39,504 nucleotides of DNA from Patescibacteria group bacterium AH-259-L07. Lineage in GTDB: Bacteria; Patescibacteriota; Patescibacteriia; UBA2591; UBA6264. The DNA is taken from assembly GCA_027718005.1 (NCBI GenBank), contig JALLOP010000001.1:1-39504 (forward strand), given 5' to 3'. Positions 1 through 7,100 of this stretch are shown piece by piece; positions within the stretch are counted from its first letter, which is position 1, and every line of letters starts with the position of its first letter. The notes under the pieces are model-generated. The model saw only the letters and a list, made by a program, of their open reading frames with translations. It had not been told where the DNA came from and searched no databases. The position numbers were made by a program, and so were the translations under genes.

Positions 1-50
1 AATTTCAAGCTTCGCTTAAAATTTAGCAGTAAAATAATAAACCTTGTAAA

Positions 51-87
51 TTTCAAGGTTCTGCGAGCGTAGCGAGCAGGTTCTTAT
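51..87 (+). repeat. Dispersed repeat, copy 1 (AAGGTTCTG..CAGGTTCTTAT type)
   Basis: Short element starting TTTCAAGGTTCTG and ending CAGGTTCTTAT with a small hairpin-forming core between. The same two ends recur at 24187-24218 (plus) and, reversed, at 9332-9393. The cores differ while the ends are kept, so this is a repeat family. It lies in the leader of the AlbA_2 gene. Confidence 0.6.
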
Positions 88-132
88 ATTTTATGACAAA
101 TAAAGAGAAGTAAAAAAAAATAGTAAAATAAA

Positions 133-1494
133 ATGAACAAAAACGAGATTAAAAAATTGATAGAAAAAGGAGAAAACGAAAAAGTAGAGCTCAAAGAAAA
201 TTTTGATAAAGAAGCAATAAAAACAACAGTTGCTTTTGCAAATACTAACGGAGGCGTAATTCTAATAGGCGTGAGTAATAAGAGAAAGATTAAGGGCGTT
301 TCGATCGGAAAAGAAACTTTAAAAGATTGGATAAATAAAATTTCTCAAGCAACAGAGCCAACATTAATTCCCGAAATAGAAAGCTATAAAATAGAAGGAA
401 AAGATGTAGTCAAAATAACACTAAAAGAATCCCCGATAAAACCTGTGGCATATAGAGGCATTTGTTATTTAAGAGTTAAAAATAGCAACAGAAAATTAAC
501 CCCCAAAGAAATTGCTGATTTGCATTTACAAACAGTCGGCTCTTCTTGGGATAGTTATCCGGCAAGAGATGCTAAATTGAAGGATATTGACTTAGAAAAG
601 GTTAAGGAATATATCAAGTTAGCAAATGAAACGGGGAGAAGAAAAATAAAAGAAAAGCCCTTGGAATCCCTGAAAAAACTTGAGCTAATAAAAAACAACA
701 GACCAACATGGGCTACGATTCTACTTTTCGGCAAAGAACCTCAGAGATTTGTTTTACAAGCTAAAGTTCATTGCGGGAGATTTAAGTTTTCAAAAATTGA
801 TATTTTGGACGATAGAATGATTGATGAGAATCTAATTGAACAAGTTGATGAAGTAATGAATTTTATTAAAAAATATATTAGCGTAAGGTTTTTTATTACA
901 GGAAAACCAAGAAGAAAACAGGTTTGGGAATATCCTTTAGATGCTCTGAGAGAAGCCATAGTAAATGCTATTGTACATAGAGATTATACTGAATCAAGTG
1001 AAACACAAGTTGAGGTATATGATGATAGAATTGAAATATGGAATCCAGGAGAATTACCTTTAGGAATAGAGATAGAGGATTTATATAAAATAGATCATAA
1101 ATCAATCCCCAGAAATCGGCTCATTGCCCAAATATTTTATGACATTGGTTTTATTGAGAAATACGGCAGTGGGACCATAAGAATGCTTGACCTTTGTAAA
1201 AAAGCAGGGAGATTTCTTGAATTTAAAGAAGTTTCAAATGGCTTTTCAATAATTTTTAGAAAATCAAAATTAACAGACGAGTATTTGGGAAAAATGGACT
1301 TAAATGAAAGACAGGAAAAGGTGATAGAGCGCCTTAAAGAACATAAAAAAATAACAAGCAGGGAATATGCCAAGCTTTTTGAGATTACCGAAAGGACGGC
1401 AAGAAATGACTTAAAAAGACTTAGAGATAAAGGGCTTGTCCAGAGAAAAGGCATCAGCGATAAAACAGCTTATTACGTCTTAGCGGAAATTTAG
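133..1494 (+). CDS. AlbA_2 (Schlafen-type) / HATPase_c_4 / winged-helix regulator
   Basis: A 453-aa protein of the COG2865 type, usually annotated as putative transcriptional regulator or RecG-like. Residues about 10-130 are an AlbA_2 domain (GENEKVELKEN, then FANTNGGVILIGV, then YRGICYLRV). Residues about 270-365 match the divergent ATPase domain HATPase_c_4 (EAIVNAIVHRDY, IWNPGELP, EKYGSGTIRML). Residues about 395-453 form a winged helix (TSREYAKLFEITERTARNDL). The start ATG has no clear Shine-Dalgarno; the leader is AT-rich with small hairpins. The stop codon lies inside a tandem array of 11-bp units. A 70-bp stretch of this gene is repeated downstream at 1666-1735. Members are common in accessory and defence-rich regions, but their DNA targets and role are mostly unknown; a regulatory role is inferred. 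Confidence 0.85.
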   Translation: MNKNEIKKLIEKGENEKVELKENFDKEAIKTTVAFANTNGGVILIGVSNKRKIKGVSIGKETLKDWINKISQATEPTLIPEIESYKIEGKDVVKITLKESPIKPVAYRGICYLRVKNSNRKLTPKEIADLHLQTVGSSWDSYPARDAKLKDIDLEKVKEYIKLANETGRRKIKEKPLESLKKLELIKNNRPTWATILLFGKEPQRFVLQAKVHCGRFKFSKIDILDDRMIDENLIEQVDEVMNFIKKYISVRFFITGKPRRKQVWEYPLDALREAIVNAIVHRDYTESSETQVEVYDDRIEIWNPGELPLGIEIEDLYKIDHKSIPRNRLIAQIFYDIGFIEKYGSGTIRMLDLCKKAGRFLEFKEVSNGFSIIFRKSKLTDEYLGKMDLNERQEKVIERLKEHKKITSREYAKLFEITERTARNDLKRLRDKGLVQRKGISDKTAYYVLAEI

Positions 1495-1512
1495 CGGAAA
1501 TTTAGCGGAAAT
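1480..1512 (+). repeat. Three exact 11-bp tandem repeats across a stop codon
   Basis: The unit TTAGCGGAAAT occurs three times without a mismatch. The stop codon of the AlbA_2 gene is in the second unit. A unit of 11 bp is not a multiple of 3, so a change in copy number would move or remove the stop. Confidence 0.8.
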
Positions 1513-1569
1513 CCTTTTTTTTAAATAGATTGTACGATTAATGAACGATTATTGCGCGATTATGATAAA

Positions 1570-1605
1570 ATCATCCAGTAAATCATCCAGTATACTGGAT
1601 GATTT
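1570..1605. promoter_or_regulatory. Palindromic operator-like site
   Basis: ATCATCCAG is present at 1570-1578 and 1582-1590 and inverted (CTGGATGAT) at 1595-1603. The second and third copies make a perfect 26-bp palindrome at 1580-1605. A TATAAT box follows at 1624-1629 without a good -35. It is candidate autoregulation DNA for the upstream winged-helix protein; that link is inference. Confidence 0.45.
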
Positions 1606-1665
1606 TAGAAAAATATGATACACTATAATTTGAAGCGAGGGTCAAAAGAAAAACAAATTTTTTCT

Positions 1666-1735
1666 TTAGCGTAAGGTTTGTTATTATAGGAAAACCAAGA
1701 AGAAAACAGGCTTGGGAATATCCTTTAGATGCCCT
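1666..1735 (+). repeat. Duplicated fragment of the AlbA_2 gene
   Basis: These 70 bases match positions 878-947 of the upstream AlbA_2 gene with about four mismatches. The fragment lies just before a truncated DUF218 gene and has no start or domain of its own. It is a scar of a duplication, or the remains of a second AlbA_2 gene. Confidence 0.85.
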
Positions 1736-1739
1736 TTCA

Positions 1740-2204
1740 TTGAAAAGTCCTGGTTTTGAAATAAGAGGTCCGACCTTTTCAAACCGAAATGCAAGGTCGG
1801 ACCTCGAAAGCCGGGCTTTGTTTAAGATAATTATTTCTGGCTCGCGGCCGCTCAACCCTGAAATAAATGAAGCTAAAAAAATAAAAATATTCTTAACAGA
1901 GCGAGGTATTCCTGAAAATAATATCGCATTAGAAGTTGTTTCGCGAACAACTAAAGAAAGCGCATACTATATTAAAGAAATGGTTGATAACAAGCCGTTC
2001 TTTTTAGTTACGTCTGCATATCATATGCCACGTTCAATGTATATATTTGAAAAAGTAGGAACTTCTCCTATTCCTGCGCCAACTGATTTTAAAGCAGAAT
2101 TTATTTATACCATCGTAGATATATTTCCGCATGCAGATAGCCTACGGAAAAGTGATATTGCATTTCATGAATATATTGGAATGATATATTACAAAATCTG
2201 GTAA
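1740..2204 (+). pseudogene. Truncated DUF218 (YdcF/ElyC-like) gene
   Basis: From about 1815 the translation matches the C-terminal two thirds of the DUF218 family: EAKKIKIFLTERGIP, the LE..SRTTKESA segment, LVTSAYHMPRS, PAPTDF, and the closing HEYIGMIYYKIW. Full-length members start with membrane segments and a first Rossmann strand; here these are gone. The first 25 codons are a palindromic repeat (1765-1805) joined to the AlbA_2 duplicate. DUF218 proteins act in envelope metabolism, but this copy is probably dead. The stop is followed immediately by a seven-base array. Confidence 0.75.
1765..1805. repeat. Palindromic element, family 1, copy 1
   Basis: Perfect 13-bp arms (GAGGTCCGACCTT at 1765-1777 and its complement at 1793-1805) around a 15-nt loop. 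Closely related copies lie at 4142-4183 and 4171-4210. It sits at the broken 5' end of the DUF218 gene. Confidence 0.8.
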
Positions 2205-2238
2205 CCTGTAACGAGTAACCAGTAACGGGTAACGGTAA
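2200..2238 (+). repeat. Seven-base-periodic array (NGTAACS units)
   Basis: Five consecutive 7-mers, GGTAACC, TGTAACG, AGTAACC, AGTAACG, GGTAACG, then a partial unit. The array begins inside the DUF218 stop region. The same GTAAC heptamer family recurs at 39063-39144. Confidence 0.85.
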
Positions 2239-2242
2239 GTTA

Positions 2243-2446
2243 TCAAATGAAATCAGAGAGCCTCTCGGACTTACCGCACGAAAAGACGCGGTCAATTTCC
2301 CCAGCGAGGAAATTGCCGCTAGGGCTCGGGCTCGCTCTCCACGACTAAATGTCGTGGAACCATGCCCGCTCGCCCTCCGCACTCTTTTCTTTGCGGCAAG
2401 TCCTGCGGGCTTTAGGAGTAAAGGTCTAGTCTCCGATTTCATTTGA
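2243..2446. mobile_element. 204-bp MITE-like foldback element
   Basis: The ends are 17-bp terminal inverted repeats with one mismatch (2243-2259 TCAAATGAAATCAGAGA, and 2430-2446). The next inner segments also pair: GGACTTACCGCA near 2268 against TTGCGGCAAGTCC near 2391. The interior holds further hairpins, including CCACGAC / GTCGTGG around 2339-2357. It is far more GC-rich than its surroundings and has no coding capacity of note. No convincing target-site duplication is visible. Confidence 0.6.
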
Positions 2447-2501
2447 AAGTCAACCCATAATTATTTAAAATATACAAAGCCGAGTCTTAGATTATAACAC
2501 C

Positions 2502-2576
2502 TGTGGATAAGTGAGGTTGACTTTTAGTAATAACCCTACTATTATTAAAAAGTATTTAATAATAACCCTACTATTA
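2502..2576. other. DnaA-box-like site plus two 17-bp direct repeats
   Basis: TGTGGATAA at 2502-2510 is a DnaA-box match on the minus strand. TAATAACCCTACTATTA is present exactly at 2528-2544 and 2560-2576, a 32-bp period, in AT-rich DNA. The arrangement recalls iterons, but no replication gene is nearby. A second TGTGGATAAGT..GGTTGAC string lies at 4233-4252, so it may simply be another dispersed repeat. Confidence 0.4.
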
Positions 2577-2582
2577 GAAAAT

Positions 2583-2690
2583 AGTCCCTCGCTAACGCTC
2601 GGGGACTATGTTCTCCATAGGGCTTCCGCCCTCTGGCGCTCGCCCTGCGGGCTCGCTATCACCCCCACGGGGAAACTACGTTTCCCCGAC
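2583..2690. repeat. GC-rich run of short palindromes
   Basis: Consecutive hairpins in non-coding DNA: AGTCCC / GGGACT at about 2583-2608, GGGCTTCCGCCC near 2620, and the perfect GGGGAAAC / GTTTCCCC at 2669-2687. Same style as the palindromic elements found inside genes elsewhere in the window. Confidence 0.55.
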
Positions 2691-2700
2691 CCCTTTCCTA

Positions 2701-2730
2701 TTGTATCGGAATAAAGACTTTCCGATACAA
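2701..2730. promoter_or_regulatory. Perfect hairpin just before the AAA ATPase start
   Basis: TTGTATCGGAA (2701-2711) and TTCCGATACAA (2720-2730) are perfect complements around an 8-nt loop, 13 bp before the ATPase ATG. It could be an operator or a 5' hairpin affecting translation; the sequence does not decide which. Confidence 0.5.
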
Positions 2731-2743
2731 TTAAAACTTTTGT

Positions 2744-4051
2744 ATGGAAAAAAAGCAATATTTAAACCGAAACCTATTTGCTTATATTAAAAAGTGGATA
2801 GATAGAAAAGAAATTTTAGCTATTAAAGGCCCGCGACAAGCAGGTAAAACTACTCTTTTAAAAATGCTTGAACAGTGGTTAACACAAGAAAAAAAAGTAA
2901 ATCCAGATAACATTATATTTATCACTTTTGAAGACGATGAGATGTTAGAACAATTTACTCTTGATGCACGGGAGACGGTAAAAAGTATAATTTCAGACAA
3001 AAAAGAAACATTTTATCTTTTAATAGATGAATTTCACTACCTGGAACAAGGCGGACACATTTTGAAACTATTATACGATACATTTGATAATATTAAATTT
3101 ATCATTACCGGATCATCATCGTTAGAACTTACGGGAAAAACGGCAAAATTTTTAGTGGGAAGAGTATTTTTTCTTGATCTATGGCAATTTGATTTTGGCG
3201 AGTTTTTACAAGTTAAATCTAAACAACTCAATAATGTATACCAAGAAAAATCTAAGCAAATAAAAGCATTTATTTACGATTCTAAGCCTTTCATTTCTCC
3301 CAAAAAAGATATTTTTACTAACAATTTTGAAAAACTATTTGAACAATACGCAATATGGGGAGGATATCCAGAAGTACTAAAAACCAATGATAAAGAAACA
3401 AAAAGAACAATACTTAAAAATATTTATAATACGTATATTAAAAAAGATATTATAGAACTTTTAAAAATATCCAATACTTCAACGTTTAAAAAACTAATTA
3501 ACTTATTAGCTCTTCGGACGGGCAATCTAATTAAATATGATTCACTTATTGATGATTCTGGCAGTTATTTTGAAGAAGTTAAACAGTATCTTTCTGTTCT
3601 AGAAGAAACCTTTATAATTTCACTTATAAAACCATTTTTTACTAATAAAACGACAGAGATAAGAAAATCGCCTAAAATCTATTTTATTGACTCGGGACTA
3701 CGAAACTATATTATTAATAATTTTAATATCCCTTCTTTAAGAACAGATATCGGCGCATTGGCGGAAAATATAGTTTTTTCTCAATTAAAAAAACAGAATG
3801 ATGAATTAGAACTAAAATACTGGAGAACAAAAGGAGACGCTGAAGTAGACTTTATTATAGAAAAACCAAAAGAATTAATTCCCATAGAAGTAAAATATTC
3901 TACTTTAAAATCTACACGTGTCTCAAGAAGCTTTAAAAATTTTATATCTCAATATAAACCTCAAAGAGGAATAATCCTAACTAAAGGATTTTGGGGAGAA
4001 ACAAAAGTTGCTACAACGCTTGTAAAATTTATTCCTATTTGGTATTTGTAA
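2744..4051 (+). CDS. AAA_14 / DUF4143 family ATPase
   Basis: A 435-aa protein of the widespread ATP-binding family with AAA_14 and DUF4143 domains. Walker A is GPRQAGKTT (residues 29-37), Walker B is LLIDEFHYL (about 92-100), and a sensor-like ITGSSS follows. The C-terminal half (about 200-420) is DUF4143, ending in a PD-(D/E)xK-like segment: EVDFIIEKPKELIPIEVKYS. Length is normal for the family, so the gene looks intact. It is isolated on the plus strand between repeat elements, and its own terminator follows at 4111. The family is common in archaea, CPR and other anaerobes, often in variable copy number, and its function is not established. It may belong to the accessory island. Confidence 0.88.
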   Translation: MEKKQYLNRNLFAYIKKWIDRKEILAIKGPRQAGKTTLLKMLEQWLTQEKKVNPDNIIFITFEDDEMLEQFTLDARETVKSIISDKKETFYLLIDEFHYLEQGGHILKLLYDTFDNIKFIITGSSSLELTGKTAKFLVGRVFFLDLWQFDFGEFLQVKSKQLNNVYQEKSKQIKAFIYDSKPFISPKKDIFTNNFEKLFEQYAIWGGYPEVLKTNDKETKRTILKNIYNTYIKKDIIELLKISNTSTFKKLINLLALRTGNLIKYDSLIDDSGSYFEEVKQYLSVLEETFIISLIKPFFTNKTTEIRKSPKIYFIDSGLRNYIINNFNIPSLRTDIGALAENIVFSQLKKQNDELELKYWRTKGDAEVDFIIEKPKELIPIEVKYSTLKSTRVSRSFKNFISQYKPQRGIILTKGFWGETKVATTLVKFIPIWYL

Positions 4052-4110
4052 TAAAGCCTACGGATAAGCGGTATTGACTTTTCTAAGTATTTTACCAAAA
4101 ATAGTAAAAT

Positions 4111-4131
4111 CCGACTTTGAGTCGGGTTTTT
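4111..4131 (+). terminator. Intrinsic terminator after the ATPase
   Basis: CCGACT (4111-4116), a TTG loop and AGTCGG (4120-4125) are followed by GTTTTTG. It lies 60 bp after the ATPase stop codon. Confidence 0.75.
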
Positions 4132-4141
4132 GTAATAAAAA

Positions 4142-4210
4142 AGAGGTTCGACCTTTTAGAGTTGAAATACAAGACCCGACCTTTTGATAAAAAATGCAAG
4201 GTCGGGTCTT
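4142..4210. repeat. Palindromic element, family 1, copies 2 and 3 overlapping
   Basis: The stretch starting AGAGGTTCGACCTTTT aligns with copy 1 at 1764. It runs directly into a second copy with perfect 13-bp arms (AAGACCCGACCTT at 4171-4183, complement at 4198-4210). The right arm is followed by TTTATAT, so copy 3 could also terminate transcription. Confidence 0.75.
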
Positions 4211-4259
4211 TATATAAAAGGAATCTTAAGCATGTGGATAAGTAGGGTTGACAGTCAAC

Positions 4260-4352
4260 TGTTGCGAGGGCAAGGCTCGAAGCAATCCCAAATCAAAGAA
4301 TAGATTGCTTCGCTCCTTTCAGTCGCTCGCAATGACACTTCGTGTCATTTTC
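4260..4352. repeat. Palindromic element, family 2, intergenic copy
   Basis: Nested inverted repeat: outer TTGCGAG / CTCGCAA and inner CGAAGCAATC / GATTGCTTCG, then a small AATGACAC / GTGTCATT hairpin. Variants with the CTTTCAGTCGCTCG core or the xxATGACA tail lie at 6560-6690 (inside rodZ-like), 11512-11551 (inside rpoC) and 35466-35560. Confidence 0.75.
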
Positions 4353-4400
4353 AGATTCCTCAATTATAAAAAGTATTTAGGAATAGCAGACTTAAAAATA

Positions 4401-4435
4401 AAAAATATCTAATCCTTTTCTGGTTAGATATTTTT
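4401..4435 (-). terminator. Strong, probably bidirectional intrinsic terminator
   Basis: AAAAATATCTAA (4401-4412) and TTAGATATTTTT (4424-4435) pair perfectly around an 11-nt loop. Read on the minus strand the stem is followed by a long T-rich run. It ends the HEPN-MNT operon 19 bp after the MNT stop. Confidence 0.85.
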
Positions 4436-4453
4436 ATAAACTAATTTAAGTAT

Positions 4454-4780
4454 TTAAATTATTCTTATTCCTGTCCTCTTAATTTCAGAAACTAAAGGAT
4501 CATCGCCAACAAAATCCTTTGGATGAAAACCAACAGGGGCAATCATATTTCTAGCATCATGGTCGGTTCTTCTAACCCATAAGTATTCCAGTGGGTCAAT
4601 TCTGCCTTTAAATTTAGGCGAAATAATACAAATATCAATATCGCTCCATTTGTGAGAACTGCCCTTAGTATGAGAGCCGAAAAGTATTACCTGTTTTATA
4701 GGTAATTTATCTTTTTTAAGTTCATCAATATAATCTTTGATCTTTTTTTCTATTTGTTTGTTAACTCTTTTTTTAGCCAT
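4454..4780 (-). CDS. MNT-type minimal nucleotidyltransferase (antitoxin of HEPN/MNT pair)
   Basis: A 108-aa protein with the nucleotidyltransferase signature GSHTKGSSHKWSDID (about residues 36-50): GS followed by the D-x-D metal-binding pair. It starts inside the end of the HEPN gene, overlapping it by 31 bp, so the two are translationally coupled. In the established HEPN/MNT toxin-antitoxin systems this enzyme neutralises the HEPN RNase, in studied cases by adding AMP to it. That this copy works the same way is inferred from the arrangement. Confidence 0.85.
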   Translation of the reverse strand: MAKKRVNKQIEKKIKDYIDELKKDKLPIKQVILFGSHTKGSSHKWSDIDICIISPKFKGRIDPLEYLWVRRTDHDARNMIAPVGFHPKDFVGDDPLVSEIKRTGIRII

Positions 4781-5154
4781 AGAATTAAATCATGAGTAAT
4801 TTTTAAATATTCCTCAGCATATTTTTTTGTAACTTTTTTATAAAATGCATATCTGAGAGTATCATATCGTGCTCGCATATTAAAAGTAGTAATAATTTCC
4901 AAATACTTTTTTCTCTCAGCACTAACTTCAATGCCAGTTTTTAAAATCAAACTGTAAAGGTCGTGGGTGAAAGGTGCTTGATTCCCGGTTCTGGAAACAA
5001 CCAATGCCTTAATTAATCTTTCTAGGGTTAAATGGCAAAAAAATAAAGAATAGTTATAATGTTTTAAATCAAGAAGACTTTGAGCAACCTGCCAGTCCTT
5101 TTTAGCGTTATCTTGCCAATAATCAACAAATTTTTTAATCTTTGTTTTATCCAT
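4750..5154 (-). CDS. HEPN-domain protein (toxin of HEPN/MNT pair)
   Basis: A 134-aa all-helical protein of the COG2250 HEPN type. Family features are the N-terminal NAKKDWQVAQSLLDLKHY, HLTLERLIKALVV, then FTHDLYSLI. The strict R-x4-6-H RNase motif is not clean: the Arg-to-His spacing at RTGNQAPFTH is eight residues, and an ARYDTLRY segment follows. It could therefore be a non-nucleolytic or divergent member. It is first in the HEPN-MNT operon and starts 11 bp after the recA stop, so it may be co-transcribed with recA. Confidence 0.82.
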   Translation of the reverse strand: MDKTKIKKFVDYWQDNAKKDWQVAQSLLDLKHYNYSLFFCHLTLERLIKALVVSRTGNQAPFTHDLYSLILKTGIEVSAERKKYLEIITTFNMRARYDTLRYAFYKKVTKKYAEEYLKITHDLILWLKKELTNK

Positions 5155-5165
5155 TTTCTTAATTT

Positions 5166-6170
5166 TTATTCTTGTTCTTTGATTGCTTGAAGGATTTTGT
5201 TTTTAAGATCTGTGGTGATTTTAGGATTTTCTTTTAAATAATTTTTAGCATTTTCCCAGCCAACGCCAAGCTTTTCTTTGTCATAGTATAACGTGTTGCC
5301 TTTTTTCGCAACTAAATTATATTTTGCGCCTAAATTAAGCAAATCACCTGTATATGAAATTCCTTCGTTATACATAATCTCAAACTCGCATATTTTAAAT
5401 GGCGGTGCTACTTTATTTTTTACTACTTTTGCCTTTACCCGATTGCCTATTACTTCATCGCCTTTTTTAATTTGAGCTAAACGGCGCAGTTCAATTCTTA
5501 CTGATGAATAAAATTTTAAAGCTAAACCGCCCGTCGTAGTTTGAGGTGAGCCGAAATATACGCCGATTTTCATGCGGATTTGATTAATAAAAATAACTGA
5601 AGTTTTAGATTTGCTAACAATAGCGGTTAATTTTCTTAATCCTTGACTCATTAAACGGGCTTGAAGACCAATATGCTGGTCTCCCATCTCGCCTTCTATT
5701 TCTCTTTTAGGAGTTAATGCTGCTACAGAATCTATCACAATCACATCTATCCCATTTGAGCGAACCAATGTTTCAACAATCTCTAAGGCCTGCTCTCCTG
5801 TATCTGGCTGAGAGATTAACAAATCATTTACCTTTACGCCAATACGCTTTGCATATTCTGGATCTAAGGCATGCTCGGCATCAACAAAAGCGGCTATACC
5901 GCCTTTTTTTTGTGCTTCAGCTATGATATGAAGCGCTAATGTACTTTTTCCAGTCATCTCAAGTCCGAAAATTTCTATAACCCGGCCGCGGGGAATGCCG
6001 CCAACACCCAATGCTAAATCCAAGGAAAGACAGCCGGTTGGGATCACATCCACTTTCATTTTTTTTGCCTCTCCCAGCTTCATAATAGCCCCTTCGCCAA
6101 ACCGGGACTGCAACTGTTCAACTGCAGATTCTGCAGCTTTAACACGATCAGATTTTTGCTCTTTAGCCAT
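5166..6170 (-). CDS. recA: Recombinase RecA
   Basis: A 334-aa full-length RecA, the DNA-dependent ATPase of homologous recombination. It has the N-terminal helix, a Walker A of GLEMTGKS (residues 69-76; more usual is GPESSGKT), the FVDAEHALDP segment, DVIVIDSVAAL (Walker B), MSQGLRKLT, and the loop 1/loop 2 region FINQIRMKIGVYFGSPQTT. The C-terminal acidic tail is short, ending in KEQE. It lies 10 bp after the rodZ-like gene and directly before HEPN-MNT. Housekeeping; identification is secure. Confidence 0.98.
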   Translation of the reverse strand: MAKEQKSDRVKAAESAVEQLQSRFGEGAIMKLGEAKKMKVDVIPTGCLSLDLALGVGGIPRGRVIEIFGLEMTGKSTLALHIIAEAQKKGGIAAFVDAEHALDPEYAKRIGVKVNDLLISQPDTGEQALEIVETLVRSNGIDVIVIDSVAALTPKREIEGEMGDQHIGLQARLMSQGLRKLTAIVSKSKTSVIFINQIRMKIGVYFGSPQTTTGGLALKFYSSVRIELRRLAQIKKGDEVIGNRVKAKVVKNKVAPPFKICEFEIMYNEGISYTGDLLNLGAKYNLVAKKGNTLYYDKEKLGVGWENAKNYLKENPKITTDLKNKILQAIKEQE

Positions 6171-6180
6171 AAATTTTTAA

Positions 6181-6963
6181 TTACTCTTCTAATACGACCT
6201 GGCGATATATGGTTCGCATACGCGAGTATTTTTTCTTGGCTGAAATCTCAATGGTATTTAAACCAGGCAATAACGCCACAACTTGTTTAAAACCCCCATA
6301 AGCATCAGCAGTGCCAATTAATTGATTATTTATAAAAACTTCTATATGAGGTTTTGTTGTGCCTTGTACGACAATGCTGGACTTTGAAGCTATAAATTCA
6401 TCTGGCGGATGTATGATCTCAATTAATGGCGGTGCTATCGCTGTTTTAATATTAACACCAATATATAATAAGATCAAGACAAGAATTACCAGTACTATAA
6501 TATTTTTAGAATAAACTAACTTTAAAGGGATGCGGGATGACAAGTGGGTGTGAGATTGCGGAGCCTGTTGCGAGGCCGTAGGCCGAAGCAATCTTAAAAC
6601 AGAGGAGAGATTGCCACGTCGCTCGCTCCTCTCGCTCCTCGCAATGACAAAAGAGGGTCGACGGCCTCCTCGCAATGACAAGGGGGGACGGGATGACAAA
6701 GGAGTGCTATATTCTTGTTCCCATTGATTTACAATACTTTGCGCATCTAATTCTAACGCCTCTGCATAGCGTTTGAGAATCCCGCGCGTATACGTTGCGC
6801 TGGGAAATTTATAAAAATCATCTGCTTCTAAATATTCTAAATATTTTTTAACAATGCTCGTGCTTTGTTCTACATCTTTAAGACTCAATCCCTTATCCTC
6901 ACGCGTTTGTTGTAACACATGCCCTAAGGTATCTGATCTCACTTGTTTTGAAGTAAAAGTCAT
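6181..6963 (-). CDS. RodZ-like membrane protein with N-terminal helix-turn-helix
   Basis: A 260-aa protein. Residues about 12-85 form the RodZ-type HTH_25 domain (LGHVLQQTREDKGLSLKDVEQ...YLEYLEADDFYKFPS..YTRGILKRYAEAL). Residues about 150-175 are one membrane helix (IIVLVILVLILLYIGVNI). The C-terminal 85 residues form an Ig-like domain of the glucodextranase-B type (PPDEFIASKSSIVVQGTTKP). RodZ links MreB to the envelope and sets cell shape. Between the HTH and membrane segments about 55 residues are encoded by an inserted palindromic repeat (SFVIARSERSERRGN and following), which lengthens the cytoplasmic linker without breaking the frame. It lies between ftsK and recA. Confidence 0.85.
   Translation of the reverse strand: MTFTSKQVRSDTLGHVLQQTREDKGLSLKDVEQSTSIVKKYLEYLEADDFYKFPSATYTRGILKRYAEALELDAQSIVNQWEQEYSTPLSSRPPLSLRGGRRPSFVIARSERSERRGNLSSVLRLLRPTASQQAPQSHTHLSSRIPLKLVYSKNIIVLVILVLILLYIGVNIKTAIAPPLIEIIHPPDEFIASKSSIVVQGTTKPHIEVFINNQLIGTADAYGGFKQVVALLPGLNTIEISAKKKYSRMRTIYRQVVLEE
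6525..6705. repeat. Palindromic elements inserted in the rodZ-like gene
   Basis: Family 2 repeat: TTGCGAGGCCGTAGG, GAAGCAATC and GAGATTGCC, then CTCGCAATGACA, followed by two more short CGCAATGACA / GGGATGACA pieces. It is much more GC-rich than the gene around it. It translates as an open, low-complexity Arg/Ser-rich linker. Confidence 0.8.
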
Positions 6964-6970
6964 TTTTTTA

Positions 6971-7099
6971 AAACCCTAAACTCTAAACCCTAAACTCTAA
7001 TCAAATCCAAAATCCTAAACTCAAAATTCAAAACGGTTTAGATATTCGAATTTTGATATTAGATATTGTTTAGGATTTCGAAATTAGAATTTAGGATTT
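6971..7099. repeat. Seven-base-periodic foldback array between ftsK and rodZ-like
   Basis: The first half is a run of heptamers (AAACCCT, AAACTCT, AAACCCT, AAACTCT, AATCAAA and so on). The second half (from 7037: TTTAGAT, ATTCGAA, TTTTGAT and onward to AGGATTT) keeps the 7-base step but reads as the complement, so the gap folds on itself. It takes up nearly the whole 137-bp gap. Confidence 0.8.
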
Positions 7100-7100
7100 C

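Noticed and set aside
2502..2576. Replication origin (DnaA box plus iterons)
   Set aside because: Only one box, no dnaA/dnaN/rep gene, and similar strings recur as dispersed repeats. The other isolated box at 17119 is also alone.
4260..4352. Small RNA gene
   Set aside because: The nested palindrome belongs to a repeat family with copies in genes; no promoter was seen.
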